A stretch of 64,000 nt of DNA from an uncultured Alphaproteobacteria bacterium (GCA_943788635.1 CALSRA010000012.1:102948-166947), one strand, 5' to 3'. Numbered from the stretch's first letter, positions 7,594-16,918 are shown. Notes: generated from the sequence alone by a model not told the origin. Made by a program: numbers and translations.

Positions 7594-9081
7594 TTAACCA
7601 AGCTGTCGAGACCAGAAATCGCGCTCAGTTCCTGGGTCAGGTGCCCAAACAACGGCGAAAGTCGTACAGGCGGCTTGCTCGGGGCACAAAACATCGACAA
7701 CATGCAAGAAAGGGCATTCTACTTGGGGAATGTCGGATAAAGTAAGTTCATCCACAAAATCCAAGGTTTCTGTATCGTCATAGTTGCTCTGTATCATTTC
7801 TACGCTGGTTCGTGCGTTCTTCGCCAAACTATGGATAGAGAGGTTCTTCCCATATTTTAGACGGAAGGTGATGTAGGTATGCCGACAGGAGTAGGGAACA
7901 AACTTCACTCCAAACTTATCTGTCTCTACTCCCGCCTCTTTGATGACGGAAGAAAACCCCTCACGGAAATCTTGGATTACTTTTCCGTGAGAGTTGCAGA
8001 AGATAAATCTATCATCTGTCGGTTCCTCACCGATTGAGATTAGGAACTTCCTAAACCTCTCTAACGCTCTCCACGCCGTGTATCTCCCAATCACCTTTGC
8101 AGAACGAGTAGAACCTCTACTAACTTTTGAGAGGTTTTGGTCTAACTCAATCACACAGACCTTTTCTCCCAACTTGTTCGTTACAGATGAGATGTCGCCA
8201 AATCGTAAATGTCTCGCCTCTCCCACCCGCAATCCGGTGTTGCAGAGGAACAAGATATAACACCGTAACATTTGCCTATGACGCACTACCCTTTTATCTG
8301 GTGCGCCGTTGTTGCTGTGTTTTCCTTTGTTGAGATATTCGTTGGTTCTCATATAACGAACCAGAGTTCGGTATTGGTCTATTGAGAACGCCTCTCTACG
8401 ATTTTTGACCTTACCGGATGTTTTGTATCTCCATTCGTGTGCCCCGCCTTTGTAATAATCTCTGCTCGCACACCAACGGAGGAACTGACGGAAATAGTTT
8501 ATTTCACCTTTGAGAGTAGAGAGTGCAACGCTGTCTTTGTAGTTCTGCTTATATTTGTTTTTTATACGCTTTGTGCTTTTTGCGTATTCTCTCCTAAACC
8601 CTTCGTATCCTTCCATATCTCTATCGGTGATATCTCCCAAATCTTTGGAACCAACATATTCTCGCCAGTAGATGTCTATGCTTTTACGGAAGTTTCGTAG
8701 GATATTACTGCTATATCCGCTCATTCCTCGTTTGATATTTTCCTCGTAGTTTTTGAGGAACTTATCCATCGCCGCTCCAACACTCACGGGTTTCACATTT
8801 AGACCCTGCTTTTGACGAAGGTCTATTTCTGCGTGTTTTCTATATGCGAGTTGTTTTGCCTTGTCGTAGTTGTCGGTTCGTAGAGAACCAACCACTCGTC
8901 GTTGTTTGTTCGCCAGTTCCGGTTTGAGGATACGGGATTTGTGATAATAGACCCGTCGGTCATTCTCAAAAGTTCTCAAACAGAGTTCCAAAATGATGTT
9001 GTCGTCATCATCACTCTGCAAAGTTTCTATCTTTTCTTCGGTGTATCTCATCCAACGCCACCAACATCTATCAAGTATCAC
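7594..9081 (-). CDS. Tyrosine recombinase (phage-type integrase)
   Basis: This is a site-specific recombinase. The C-terminal catalytic domain shows the first Arg in NTGLRVGEARHL, the box II HxxR equivalent in YSCRHTYITFRL, and a candidate nucleophile Tyr in MIQSNYDDTE. An N-terminal SAM-like DNA-binding region precedes it. A start at 9051 (MRYTEEKI) fits better than the first one at 9081. The last ~40 residues, after DIPQ, look foreign, and the stop codon lies at 7594-7596, directly against the inferred IS1380 end, so the natural C-terminus has probably been replaced. The gene is AT-rich like the glycan cassette. No recognisable attachment site or tRNA lies nearby, so whether it belongs to a former genomic island or integrated phage is inference. 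Confidence 0.85.
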   Translation of the reverse strand: MILDRCWWRWMRYTEEKIETLQSDDDDNIILELCLRTFENDRRVYYHKSRILKPELANKQRRVVGSLRTDNYDKAKQLAYRKHAEIDLRQKQGLNVKPVSVGAAMDKFLKNYEENIKRGMSGYSSNILRNFRKSIDIYWREYVGSKDLGDITDRDMEGYEGFRREYAKSTKRIKNKYKQNYKDSVALSTLKGEINYFRQFLRWCASRDYYKGGAHEWRYKTSGKVKNRREAFSIDQYRTLVRYMRTNEYLNKGKHSNNGAPDKRVVRHRQMLRCYILFLCNTGLRVGEARHLRFGDISSVTNKLGEKVCVIELDQNLSKVSRGSTRSAKVIGRYTAWRALERFRKFLISIGEEPTDDRFIFCNSHGKVIQDFREGFSSVIKEAGVETDKFGVKFVPYSCRHTYITFRLKYGKNLSIHSLAKNARTSVEMIQSNYDDTETLDFVDELTLSDIPQVECPFLHVVDVLCPEQAACTTFAVVWAPDPGTERDFWSRQLG

Positions 9082-9391
9082 TCAAAGGAGATGAGAGTAT
9101 CATATCAAATATGATACTCTAATGATACACCGATAATATTATTATCTTTAGTTCGTTGTTTTATATATTATTTTTATATTACCTCAATCTATCCCGAACT
9201 GCCAGCGCGGGTCAATTGCGGTCATTGTCAAATGCTCCTGTCCATGATTTTGGGAAATAATAAACGTTTTATCGATAATTCATCAACGTTAATTTCCGGC
9301 ATCGTCATGGAAATGCCAAAATCAGGGGTCATATGGTACACAACAATTTTACGACCGTGTTGTTGCGGCGCGAAACGGAAGGGCCTATCTA
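9082..9391. other. AT-rich intergenic region with island/core boundary
   Basis: The left ~110 bp is strongly AT-rich and contains the palindrome upstream of the integrase. From about 9195 the composition changes to that of the GC-rich core. I see no gene, tRNA or clear direct repeat that would define an attachment site. Confidence 0.5.
9094..9120. promoter_or_regulatory. Perfect 12-bp inverted repeat, probable integrase operator
   Basis: AGAGTATCATAT and its exact complement ATATGATACTCT are separated by CAA. The repeat lies 12 bp upstream of the first possible integrase start and 42 bp upstream of the likelier one. A symmetric 27-bp site with no T-run fits a dimeric repressor or excisionase site better than a terminator. 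The cognate protein is not in the window. Confidence 0.55.
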
Positions 9392-9397
9392 GTGCTC

Positions 9398-10171
9398 ATG
9401 CGGTGGTTCAAACGAACATTCCTGATTTTGGTCGCCCTGCTGGCAGGGCCTGTTTTCATGCTGGTAGGAGGTAACGTTTTGGGCGAGGATTGGCGCACGG
9501 CAAGCCGCGAATCGGCCAATATCGCGCCCGATCCGGCAACAACGAAGGAAGCGGTCGTTCACGTTTATGGGGCCCGCACCTATAGCTGGCGCGGCGCGTT
9601 CGGGGTTCATACCTGGATTTCCGTCAAGCCGACGGATGCCACGACATATACCATTTACGAAGTCATCGGCTGGCGGCAACGATATGGTAACGGCGTGCTG
9701 GCAATTCATAATGGAAGCCCTGATCGTTACTGGTTTGGTAAAAGGCCCGAACTGCTGGCGGAATTGCGAGGCGATGGCGTCGATGCCGTCATCAAACAGA
9801 TCGATACGGCAGCCCGCGCCTATCCCTTTAAAGACCGGTATACTGTCTATCCCGGACCAAACAGCAACACCTTCACGGCCTGGGTCGCGAAAAAGGTTCC
9901 GGCTTTGCGACTGGACCTGCCGCCCACGGCGATCGGCAAGGATTATCTGGGCGATAATCTCGTTAGCGAAGTACCCAGCGGCACCGGATATCAGTTTTCC
10001 ATCGGCGGTCTGTTTGGTATTCTCGCTGCTGTCGAGGAAGGGCTGGAAGTCAATATCATCGGTTTGACCTTTGGCATCGATCCGAAAAGCCTGGCGATTA
10101 AATTGCCTGGCATAGGACGGCTTGGCTTGATTCCACAGGTCAGCCGGGTAAAAGAGGACAGCAGCAGCTAG
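9398..10171 (+). CDS. DUF3750 domain-containing exported protein
   Basis: About 257 residues. An N-terminal hydrophobic stretch (FLILVALLAGPVFMLVGG) is a signal peptide or membrane anchor. The rest matches my memory of DUF3750: VYGARTYSWRGAFGVHTW, then GNGVLAIHNGSPDRYWFG, then YTVYPGPNSNTF. This resembles a permuted papain-like arrangement, with candidate His residues in the W-x-S/T context, but function is unknown. ATG at 9398 is preferred over the GTG two codons earlier. It begins the GC-rich core and is 22 bp upstream of the DjlA-like gene, so the two may be co-transcribed. Confidence 0.78.
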   Translation: MRWFKRTFLILVALLAGPVFMLVGGNVLGEDWRTASRESANIAPDPATTKEAVVHVYGARTYSWRGAFGVHTWISVKPTDATTYTIYEVIGWRQRYGNGVLAIHNGSPDRYWFGKRPELLAELRGDGVDAVIKQIDTAARAYPFKDRYTVYPGPNSNTFTAWVAKKVPALRLDLPPTAIGKDYLGDNLVSEVPSGTGYQFSIGGLFGILAAVEEGLEVNIIGLTFGIDPKSLAIKLPGIGRLGLIPQVSRVKEDSSS

Positions 10172-10193
10172 GTTCTCGCGCGGAAAGCATACT

Positions 10194-10931
10194 ATGAGTA
10201 TTTGGGGCAAGATATTGGGCGGCGCAGCAGGCTTCGCCGTCGGCGGTCCGCTGGGCGCGATTATTGGCGCCGTGGCCGGCCATGCCGTCGACCGCTATCG
10301 CGCGACGCAGGTAGAGGGTGAAGACGGCGGTGATCCAACCCGGTCGATCGCCTTTACCATCGGCGTGATCGTGCTCAGTGCGAAAATGGCAAAAGCGGAT
10401 GGCGTAGTCACGCGTGATGAAATTGATGCCTTCAAGCAGGTTTTCCGCGTTCCGGCACATGAAACCGGGAATGTGTCCAAGGTCTTCAATCAGGCCCGAC
10501 GCGACAGTGCGGGGTTTGAACCCTATGCACGCCAACTCGCCGGAATGTTCCGCGACAATCCCGTGGTGTTGGAAGAACTGCTGAGCTGCCTGGCCTATAT
10601 CGCCCATGCTGACGGAAAACTGCACCCGTCCGAGGAGCAGTTCCTGCACGAAGTTTCTGAGATATTCTCCCTCAGCAAGGCGGCCTTTGAACGCGCGACG
10701 TCCATTCGCCGCGCACCGGATGAAACCGACCCCTACCAGTTGATCGGCGTTTCGCGAGATGCATCAGACAGTGACATCAAGTCCGCTTACCGGAAACTGG
10801 TCATTGAAAATCATCCCGACAAGCTGATGGCGCAAGGCCTGCCGGAAGAATTCATCGAAGCCGCCAACCGCAAACTGGCGGCAATCAATGCCGCCCATGA
10901 CACAATCCAGAAAGAGCGCGGGTTCACCTGA
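10194..10931 (+). CDS. DjlA-like co-chaperone (TerB and J domains)
   Basis: The protein has 245 residues. A glycine-rich hydrophobic N-terminus (ILGGAAGFAVGGPLGAIIGAVAG) suggests a membrane anchor as in DjlA. The middle (about 55-165) has the acidic helical TerB pattern with two KADGVV/HADGKL repeats. The C-terminus (about 180-245) is a J domain with the invariant HPD in ENHPDKL near residue 206. J proteins stimulate the ATPase of DnaK. The next gene starts 3 bp after the stop, which suggests an operon with the ABC-F ATPase. Confidence 0.88.
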   Translation: MSIWGKILGGAAGFAVGGPLGAIIGAVAGHAVDRYRATQVEGEDGGDPTRSIAFTIGVIVLSAKMAKADGVVTRDEIDAFKQVFRVPAHETGNVSKVFNQARRDSAGFEPYARQLAGMFRDNPVVLEELLSCLAYIAHADGKLHPSEEQFLHEVSEIFSLSKAAFERATSIRRAPDETDPYQLIGVSRDASDSDIKSAYRKLVIENHPDKLMAQGLPEEFIEAANRKLAAINAAHDTIQKERGFT

Positions 10932-10933
10932 AC

Positions 10934-12724
10934 ATGGCTGCAACTCCCCTTCTCGCCCTGCGATCGGCGAGCGCCGGTTTTGGCGCGCGCACATTGTTTA
11001 CCGACATCGACGTCGCCGTCGGACGCGGCGAGCGCATTTGCCTTGTCGGCCGGAACGGCAGCGGCAAGTCCACCCTGCTGAAAGCCCTCGCGGGCGAAGT
11101 CGACTTGCTGGCCGGTGAACGTTTCGTGCAGCCGGGAACGCAGATTACCTATCTGGCACAGGACTTCGTCGCCGAGCCGGGACAGACTGTCGGGGCTTAT
11201 GTCGAGGCAGGCGGCGGCGAGCCGCATCGCGCAGCGGCCATGATGGACCGGATGGAACTGGATGCCAGCCAGATCGCATCAACGCTTTCCGGCGGCGAAG
11301 GACGGCGCGCCGCCCTGGCCCGCGCCATGGCCACCGAACCAGACATCCTGCTGTTGGACGAACCGACCAACCATCTGGACCTGACGACAATTGAATGGCT
11401 GGAAGATGAACTCAGCCGCTTTCGCGGCGGCATACTGGTCATCAGCCATGACCGCGCGTTTCTGTCGAAGCTGTCGAATACCACGCTATGGCTCGATGGC
11501 GGCAAGATGCACCGGCTCAATTCAGGCTATGACCATTTCGAGGAATGGTCGGACCAGGTCATTTCAGACCAGGAGCAGGAACGCAACCGCGTCGAAACCC
11601 AGTTGAAGGCGGAAAAACGCTACATGCTGCGAGGTGTCACCGCGCGCCGCCGGCGCAACCAGCGCCGCGTCCGCAAACTGGCATCCTTGCGCGAAGAAAG
11701 GGTCGCCTTGCTGCGTCCGGATCGCAAGGCAGCGTTGTCGGCGGATGCCGCACCCGCCAGTGGCCGCATCATGATCGACGCTGAAAATATCTCTAAGTCG
11801 TTCGACGAAGCGACGATCGTCAATGATTTCTCGACACGCATTCTGCGCGGTGACCGGGTTGGCATCATCGGTCGCAATGGCAGTGGCAAGACAACCCTGC
11901 TCAAACTGCTGACCGGCGAGCTGGCTCCTGACTCCGGGAAAATCAAACACGGCGCGCGCGTGACGTTAACGCATTTCGACCAGCATCGTGCGACGCTGGA
12001 TCCCAATACATCGCTTTGGGATACGTTATGCCCGGCGGGTGGCGACAGCGTCATCGTCGGCGACACGCCGCGGCATGTCGTGTCCTATTTAAGGGATTTC
12101 CTGTTCGATGAAGGACAGGCGCGCAGCCCGGTTTCCAGCCTGTCGGGTGGCGAGCGAAACCGCCTTGCCCTGGCCAAAAACCTGGCCAAGCCCTGCAACC
12201 TGATGGTGCTGGACGAACCGACCAACGATCTGGATATGGATACGCTGGACCTGCTGGAAGACATGCTGGACGAATTTGATGGCACCGTGCTTCTGGTCAG
12301 CCATGACCGCGACTTCCTGAACCGGCTAGTGACGAGCGTCATCGCCGTAGAAGGCGACGGGGTCATGGAAGAATACCCCGGCGGTTACGATGATTATCTG
12401 CAACAGCGCCAAGCCGTCGCGACACCGCAACGCCGCGAGCCTTCGAAAGTATCAGGCGCCCCCCGCCGCAAGGAAAAAACGGAACGGCTCAGCTTTCGCG
12501 AGAAGACCGACCTGGAACAATTGCCAACGCGCATCGCGACGCTGGATTCCGAGATCACCGCGCTGGAAACCGTCCTTGCGGATCCGACGCTCTTTGAGCG
12601 CGACCGGAAACAATTCGAAACCGCCGTGGAACGTATCGACGCCGCGAACCAGGAAAAAAGCAATGCCGAGGAGCGGTGGCTCGAAGTGGAATTGAAACGG
12701 GAGGCGCTGGAAGGCGCCGCATAA
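10934..12724 (+). CDS. uup: ABC-F family ATPase, Uup-like
   Basis: The protein has 596 residues with two ABC ATPase domains and no membrane segments. Walker A motifs are GRNGSGKSTLL (near 40) and GRNGSGKTTLL (near 315). Signature motifs are LSGGEGRRAALARAM and LSGGERNRLALAKNL. Each domain has a LLLDEPTNHLDL or VLDEPTNDLDMD Walker B. A charged linker and a C-terminal coiled-coil extension (RREPSKVSGA onward to LKREALEG) match Uup. ABC-F proteins act on ribosomes; Uup is also linked to DNA branched-intermediate tolerance. The subfamily call rests on the C-terminal extension. Confidence 0.88.
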   Translation: MAATPLLALRSASAGFGARTLFTDIDVAVGRGERICLVGRNGSGKSTLLKALAGEVDLLAGERFVQPGTQITYLAQDFVAEPGQTVGAYVEAGGGEPHRAAAMMDRMELDASQIASTLSGGEGRRAALARAMATEPDILLLDEPTNHLDLTTIEWLEDELSRFRGGILVISHDRAFLSKLSNTTLWLDGGKMHRLNSGYDHFEEWSDQVISDQEQERNRVETQLKAEKRYMLRGVTARRRRNQRRVRKLASLREERVALLRPDRKAALSADAAPASGRIMIDAENISKSFDEATIVNDFSTRILRGDRVGIIGRNGSGKTTLLKLLTGELAPDSGKIKHGARVTLTHFDQHRATLDPNTSLWDTLCPAGGDSVIVGDTPRHVVSYLRDFLFDEGQARSPVSSLSGGERNRLALAKNLAKPCNLMVLDEPTNDLDMDTLDLLEDMLDEFDGTVLLVSHDRDFLNRLVTSVIAVEGDGVMEEYPGGYDDYLQQRQAVATPQRREPSKVSGAPRRKEKTERLSFREKTDLEQLPTRIATLDSEITALETVLADPTLFERDRKQFETAVERIDAANQEKSNAEERWLEVELKREALEGAA

Positions 12725-12734
12725 TCACGCAAAC

Positions 12735-13400
12735 ATGCCTGATATCACCGACCATCCCTCCCCCAATCATGGCGAACGCGCCGAAGGATCGGCGGTCGAC
12801 ATGCTGGTGCTCCACTACACGGGCATGCAGGACGGAGCATCCGCACTGGCACGATTGTGCGATCCGGCAGCCCAGGTCAGCGCGCATTACATGATTGATG
12901 AGGGCGGTGCCGTGCTACGGCTGGTCCCGGAGACCCGGCGCGCCTGGCATGCCGGCGTCGCCTACTGGCGCGGGCATTCCGATGTGAACAGCCGTTCCAT
13001 CGGCATTGAACTGGTCAACCGGGGGCATGAGTACGGATACGACCCTTTCCCCCGACCGCAGATGACGGCGCTGACCGAACTGGCATCGGCGATCATCTCC
13101 CGACACCCGATCCCGGCCCGCAATGTCGTTGGTCATTCGGATATCGCACCGGACCGAAAGATGGACCCGGGCGAGTTGTTCGACTGGGAATCCCTGGCGG
13201 CAACGGGCATCGGGATATGGCCGCAGGCAGTCGCTGCCGAAACCGCGGACATACCGCGACTGTTGATGCAGTTCGGTTATGATCCACAGGCGGATACGGC
13301 CCTGGCCGCGTTCCAGCGACATTTTCGGCCGGCCCGCATCGACGGCAGGCCCGACGCCGAATCGGCGAGGCTGCTGGCCGGGCTGCTGGCAGCAGCCTGA
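12735..13400 (+). CDS. N-acetylmuramoyl-L-alanine amidase (AmpD/AmiD type)
   Basis: The protein has 221 residues. It is an Amidase_2 zinc hydrolase that cleaves the bond between N-acetylmuramic acid and the peptide stem. Zinc ligands are visible as His in VLHYTG and in the GHSDIAPDRKMDPG block (His and the Asp that replaces the third ligand/activates water in this family). A short C-terminal segment (DTALAAFQRHFRP) resembles a peptidoglycan-binding domain_1, as in AmiD. No signal peptide is visible, so the site of action (cytoplasmic recycling or envelope) is open. It starts 10 bp after uup. Confidence 0.9.
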   Translation: MPDITDHPSPNHGERAEGSAVDMLVLHYTGMQDGASALARLCDPAAQVSAHYMIDEGGAVLRLVPETRRAWHAGVAYWRGHSDVNSRSIGIELVNRGHEYGYDPFPRPQMTALTELASAIISRHPIPARNVVGHSDIAPDRKMDPGELFDWESLAATGIGIWPQAVAAETADIPRLLMQFGYDPQADTALAAFQRHFRPARIDGRPDAESARLLAGLLAAA

Positions 13401-13441
13401 CCGGCCCTCACACCCGGCTTCGATGAAGACGCGCGATTTCG

Positions 13442-14350
13442 TCAGGAAACGCGGACGGGCGCGACGCGGCCTAGAAACTCAATGACAGAACCGGCGAAGA
13501 TATCGTTGCGATCACCCGCAACCATATGCGCTGCGTTCTTTACGTTGACGTATTCGGCATGCGGGCATTGCGCCAGGAAGCTCTGCGCGCCCTCTTCGCT
13601 CAACACATCCGACAGACCGCCGCGGACAAGCAGGGTCGGCAATGTCAGCGTATCCGCACAATCATGCAGCCGCTTGCGATAGCCATCCATATCCGCAAGG
13701 CTGCGGCGGCGCGCAGGATCCCAGTGCCATTTATATTTGCCGTCCGCGCCGAGCCGGACATTCTTCGCCAGCCCGTCCAGATTGCGTGGGCGCTTGCGGT
13801 GCGGCTGGTAATTGGCAATCGCTGCGGCGACTTCTTCCAGACTGTCAAAGCCATCGGGCTTCTGGTCCATGAATTCGCGGATTTTGAGCGCGCCTTCGGT
13901 TTCAATCTTCGGCGCCATATCGACCAGCACCAGCGCCGCGGCATCGACCCGATTCTTTCCGATGGACAATAAACTAACGCCGCCGCCCATTGAGGCGCCG
14001 ACGAGAATGGGGTTGTCGCTGCCCAGCGCCTTCGCGACGCAAAGCAGGTCTTCGACCATGAAATCCGGATCGTATTCATCCTCAGGCGCCCAGTCGGAAT
14101 CGCCATGCCCACGCGCATCGAAGGCAACCGCATGATACCCGGCTTCGCCCAGCGTCTCGCCCGCGCCCTTCCAGGCGTGGCGGGTCTGGCCACCGCCGTG
14201 CTGCAAGATGACGAGCGGACCATTCGGATCGCCCCAAGTGTCACCGGCAATGGCGACGCCGCCATGCCCCTGCCATTTATGTGCGGGTATCGGGGTACCG
14301 GGCAGACGTTCTCCTGCGCTCATATTCGCTGTTTCCCTTGCCGTTTCCAA
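13442..14350 (-). CDS. Alpha/beta hydrolase
   Basis: The protein has up to 302 residues; a start at 14323 (MSAGERLPG) is equally possible. The fold's catalytic triad is visible: Ser in the nucleophile elbow GASMGGG, Asp in GGLSDVLS and His in NAAHMVAGDRND. The oxyanion region QHGGGQTRHAW is also clear. No signal peptide is visible. Substrate cannot be inferred. It is convergent with the amidase gene and its upstream side faces rnpB. Confidence 0.87.
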   Translation of the reverse strand: METARETANMSAGERLPGTPIPAHKWQGHGGVAIAGDTWGDPNGPLVILQHGGGQTRHAWKGAGETLGEAGYHAVAFDARGHGDSDWAPEDEYDPDFMVEDLLCVAKALGSDNPILVGASMGGGVSLLSIGKNRVDAAALVLVDMAPKIETEGALKIREFMDQKPDGFDSLEEVAAAIANYQPHRKRPRNLDGLAKNVRLGADGKYKWHWDPARRRSLADMDGYRKRLHDCADTLTLPTLLVRGGLSDVLSEEGAQSFLAQCPHAEYVNVKNAAHMVAGDRNDIFAGSVIEFLGRVAPVRVS

Positions 14351-14470
14351 GAATTGACGCGTGCGGGGACCCGCCAGCCCCCTAGTCTGCGACGAAAAAT
14401 ACGTAGCCGTCTAGAGCCTCATCAGGAACGAAGCAATGGCGCTTTGGTGCCATAGTCACTATTTATAACT

Positions 14471-14872
14471 CGCCAGACGGTCGGATGATCGCCTTTCGGC
14501 GCGGGCAACCGGGTCGGGGGGAGGAAAGTCCGGGCTCCACGGAAACACGGTGCCGGGTAACGCCCGGCGGGGGCGACCCCAGGGAAAGTGCAACAGAAAG
14601 CGTACCGCCGGCATCGCCGCAAGGCCTGCCGGTAAGGGTGAAAAGGTGTGGTAAGAGCGCACCGCATCCCCGGCAACGGGGGTGGCATTGTAAACCCCAC
14701 CGGGAGCAAGACCAAGAAGGGGTGGCATTCCTGCGTTTCGGCGCGGGACGGCATGTTTTCGGGCTGCCACCCGGGTAGGTCGCACGAGGCGTTCGGTAAC
14801 GGACGTCCCAGATGAATGGTCATCGAACGCCCGCAAGGGCGGGTACAGAACCCGGCTTACAGACCGTCTGGC
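14471..14872 (+). ncRNA. rnpB: RNase P RNA, bacterial type A
   Basis: The ends pair exactly: GCCAGACGGTC at 14472-14482 and GACCGTCTGGC at 14862-14872 form P1. Universal core elements are present: GAGGAAAGTCCGGGCTCC (CR-I/P4 5' strand) near 14520-14537 and ACAGAACCCGGCTTACAG (CR-V/P4 3' strand) near 14845-14862, with AGGGTGAAAAGGTG and GTAAACCCCACC in between. The catalytic RNA trims tRNA 5' leaders. Open frames on both strands of this stretch are artefacts. A TATAAC at 14464-14469 directly abuts the 5' end; the true promoter is not certain. Confidence 0.97.
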
Positions 14873-14905
14873 ATTTCAACAATTACGGGAACTGGCCGCT
14901 TTGTG

Positions 14906-14911
14906 TATAAT
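14906..14911 (+). promoter_or_regulatory. Probable -10 box of the DUF4129-RDD operon
   Basis: A perfect TATAAT (within TGTGTATAATCG) lies 26 bp before the first gene of the operon and 34 bp after rnpB. No good -35 lies at the right distance, but the TG two bases upstream would give an extended -10. Moderate support only. Confidence 0.45.
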
Positions 14912-14936
14912 CGTCACATTGAATAAACCTTAGTCT

Positions 14937-15656
14937 GTGGTCAGAGAAATTCGCATGGAAATGCCGCGTCGGACAATTTACAAGGTCCTCGTTTGTTTGT
15001 TCGTATCGGCATTTCTACAAGCCGCCACGGCTTTATCACATTCAGGCGCGCAAGCGGCCGATGACACCCCGGCATCCATCCGGCAGGATGTCGAATTCGT
15101 CCTGTCCGAAGAAGACTTTCAGCGAAACTGGCCAGTGCCACCCAAACCCCAACAGTTGGAAACAAAGACCTACAATTTCTCACCCGATTGGCCCGACCTG
15201 ACATACCTGGTCTGGGCCCTTATCGTGGTCATTGGAGTGTTCATCGTTTTCGCGGTTATTCAATTCATCCTCCAACGCGACAGAAGGGTTGATCCGGGAA
15301 CCGCAGACGGGACCTTGCCGAATCAAGGGATAATCTCGTCACCACTCTCCTCCCTCAGCGAAATAGAACGGCTGGCGCAGGATGGAAACCTGGAGGAAGC
15401 GTTACATCTCCTGTTGCTTCGGTTTATCGAGGATATACGGGAACAGACCAGAACATCGCTGCAACCCGCCATGACAAGCCGAGAGGTTCTGTCAGACGTC
15501 CCCCTTCCGGACATACAGCGCAAGATTTTTTCACGACTTATTGCATCGGTCGAACACACGCATTTCGGGGGTAGGGCAATCAGCCGCGCCACGTTCGAAC
15601 AATGCCTTGAAGAATACCGGTCCCACACATTCTCCCCAGCCGGGACGCCGCAATGA
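14937..15656 (+). CDS. DUF4129 domain-containing membrane protein
   Basis: The protein has up to 239 residues; a start at 14955 (MEMPRRTIYK) is plausible and would place the signal peptide at the very N-terminus. An export signal (VLVCLFVSAFLQAATALS), a periplasmic stretch, one membrane helix (LVWALIVVIGVFIVFAVIQFIL) and a cytoplasmic helical C-terminal domain are visible. The domain motif AQDGNLEEALHLLLLRFI with a distal TFEQCLEEYR fits DUF4129. Such proteins travel with MoxR and DUF58 genes; biochemical role is unknown. It overlaps the next gene by 4 bp. Confidence 0.8.
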   Translation: MVREIRMEMPRRTIYKVLVCLFVSAFLQAATALSHSGAQAADDTPASIRQDVEFVLSEEDFQRNWPVPPKPQQLETKTYNFSPDWPDLTYLVWALIVVIGVFIVFAVIQFILQRDRRVDPGTADGTLPNQGIISSPLSSLSEIERLAQDGNLEEALHLLLLRFIEDIREQTRTSLQPAMTSREVLSDVPLPDIQRKIFSRLIASVEHTHFGGRAISRATFEQCLEEYRSHTFSPAGTPQ

Positions 15657-16918
15657 ACGACGCCCCATACTTCGACCCACGGACCGTCACAGCGCTGATT
15701 GTCATCGCGGTCCTTTCCTTCGCGGGCGCAAGCTACTTCGCGCTGGTCGACAAGCCACCGCAATCGGCCGGCGCCAACGCCTACTCCGTTTCCGCCGTGG
15801 GGCATCTGGCTTTCACCAGGCTTCTCGCCCGCCGGGGTATCCCGGTCATCGTCAGTCGCAGCAATTCCACCGCCAAGGCCGGTGACCGGTCCCTGCTCAT
15901 ACATGCGGAACCATCATTGCAAAGCGGCCAGCCGTCCCGCGCGGATTTCACCCTGCTGGTTCTGCCGAAACGCGCCGTCATTCCGGACTCTTATCGTTCG
16001 GGCTGGGCGTATAGCGCAAAACCAGCCGGAACGGAGGCTATCGAGCGCATTCTGCAGCAATACATCCCCGACGCATCCGTGATCCGCGCGCCATCGAAGA
16101 TCCACTGGAAGCCACCAGCCCTTCAAAAACTGGGGCGATGGAACCAGGGAAATACAGGCAATGATCTCCTGTGGTCCCGAATCCGTTCGCGGGCGGCACC
16201 GCATCTGGAAACCCCACAATTGATCGTTTCGGCCACAATCGAACCAATCGTCCACGCATCGGAAGGGATACTTGTCGGCGCGCTCAAGCGGGACGGCAAG
16301 ACCATTTTCGTAATTTCCGACCCCGATATCCTGTCTAATGCCGGCATTGGACAGGGCGACAATGCGGCCCTGCTTGTCGATTTGATCGAACTGATGCGAC
16401 CGGCGGAGGGAACTGTCATTTTCGACGAAGTCGTGCACGGTTATTTCCGAAAACCCAATCTTTGGGCAGTCATTTTCGAATTGCCTTTTATCGCAGTAAC
16501 CACCATCGCAATTGCATCGCTCGCCCTACTCCTCTGGGCAGCAACAGGTCGGTTCGGAGCACCGGCATCATCGCCGCCACGGTCGACGACAACCGAATCA
16601 GACCTGATCGAAAATAGTGTCGGCCTGTTGCATCAGGCAGGTTATGCACGGGAAATTGCCGGGTCGTATCCTGAGATCGTACTGCACGACCTTGCACGTC
16701 AGCTTCATGCACCACGATCGATGGCCCCCGGAGAACGCGCAACTTGGATCGACCAGGTCGGTGCGGCCCGGCAAATGAAAACGACATACCGCGCACTCGC
16801 CGATGAAATAACGTCGGCAACGGGAAACAAGGCAGCCGGAGATACCGCCACGCTTCGCGCCGTTCAAAAACTTTATGACTGGAAGCAGGAGTTGATTGAT
16901 GGATCTGGAAGGCATTAA
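15653..16918 (+). CDS. DUF4350 domain-containing membrane protein
   Basis: The protein has 421 residues. It has an N-terminal membrane helix ([20 protein letters not shown]), a large periplasmic region beginning with the DUF4350-like [21 protein letters not shown], a central [12 protein letters not shown] motif that is typical of the family, a second helix ([21 protein letters not shown]), then a cytoplasmic helical tail. It overlaps both neighbours (DUF4129 and MoxR) by a few bases, which argues for translational coupling. Function is unknown; association with MoxR suggests a membrane assembly that the AAA+ ATPase remodels (inference). Confidence 0.78.
   Translation: MNDAPYFDPRTVTALIVIAVLSFAGASYFALVDKPPQSAGANAYSVSAVGHLAFTRLLARRGIPVIVSRSNSTAKAGDRSLLIHAEPSLQSGQPSRADFTLLVLPKRAVIPDSYRSGWAYSAKPAGTEAIERILQQYIPDASVIRAPSKIHWKPPALQKLGRWNQGNTGNDLLWSRIRSRAAPHLETPQLIVSATIEPIVHASEGILVGALKRDGKTIFVISDPDILSNAGIGQGDNAALLVDLIELMRPAEGTVIFDEVVHGYFRKPNLWAVIFELPFIAVTTIAIASLALLLWAATGRFGAPASSPPRSTTTESDLIENSVGLLHQAGYAREIAGSYPEIVLHDLARQLHAPRSMAPGERATWIDQVGAARQMKTTYRALADEITSATGNKAAGDTATLRAVQKLYDWKQELIDGSGRH

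Noticed and set aside
7521..7703. 60-codon minus-strand frame at the IS1380 border
   Set aside because: It spans the inferred IS end and shows no domain; at most a fragment of an unknown gene joined by rearrangement.
9082..9400. Phage attachment site or tRNA next to the integrase
   Set aside because: No tRNA and no direct repeat longer than chance could be found in the window.
9389..10210. 273-codon open frame on the minus strand
   Set aside because: It is antisense to the DUF3750 gene, with no start signal or known domain.
14422..14836. Several open frames on both strands
   Set aside because: They lie wholly within the RNase P RNA gene.
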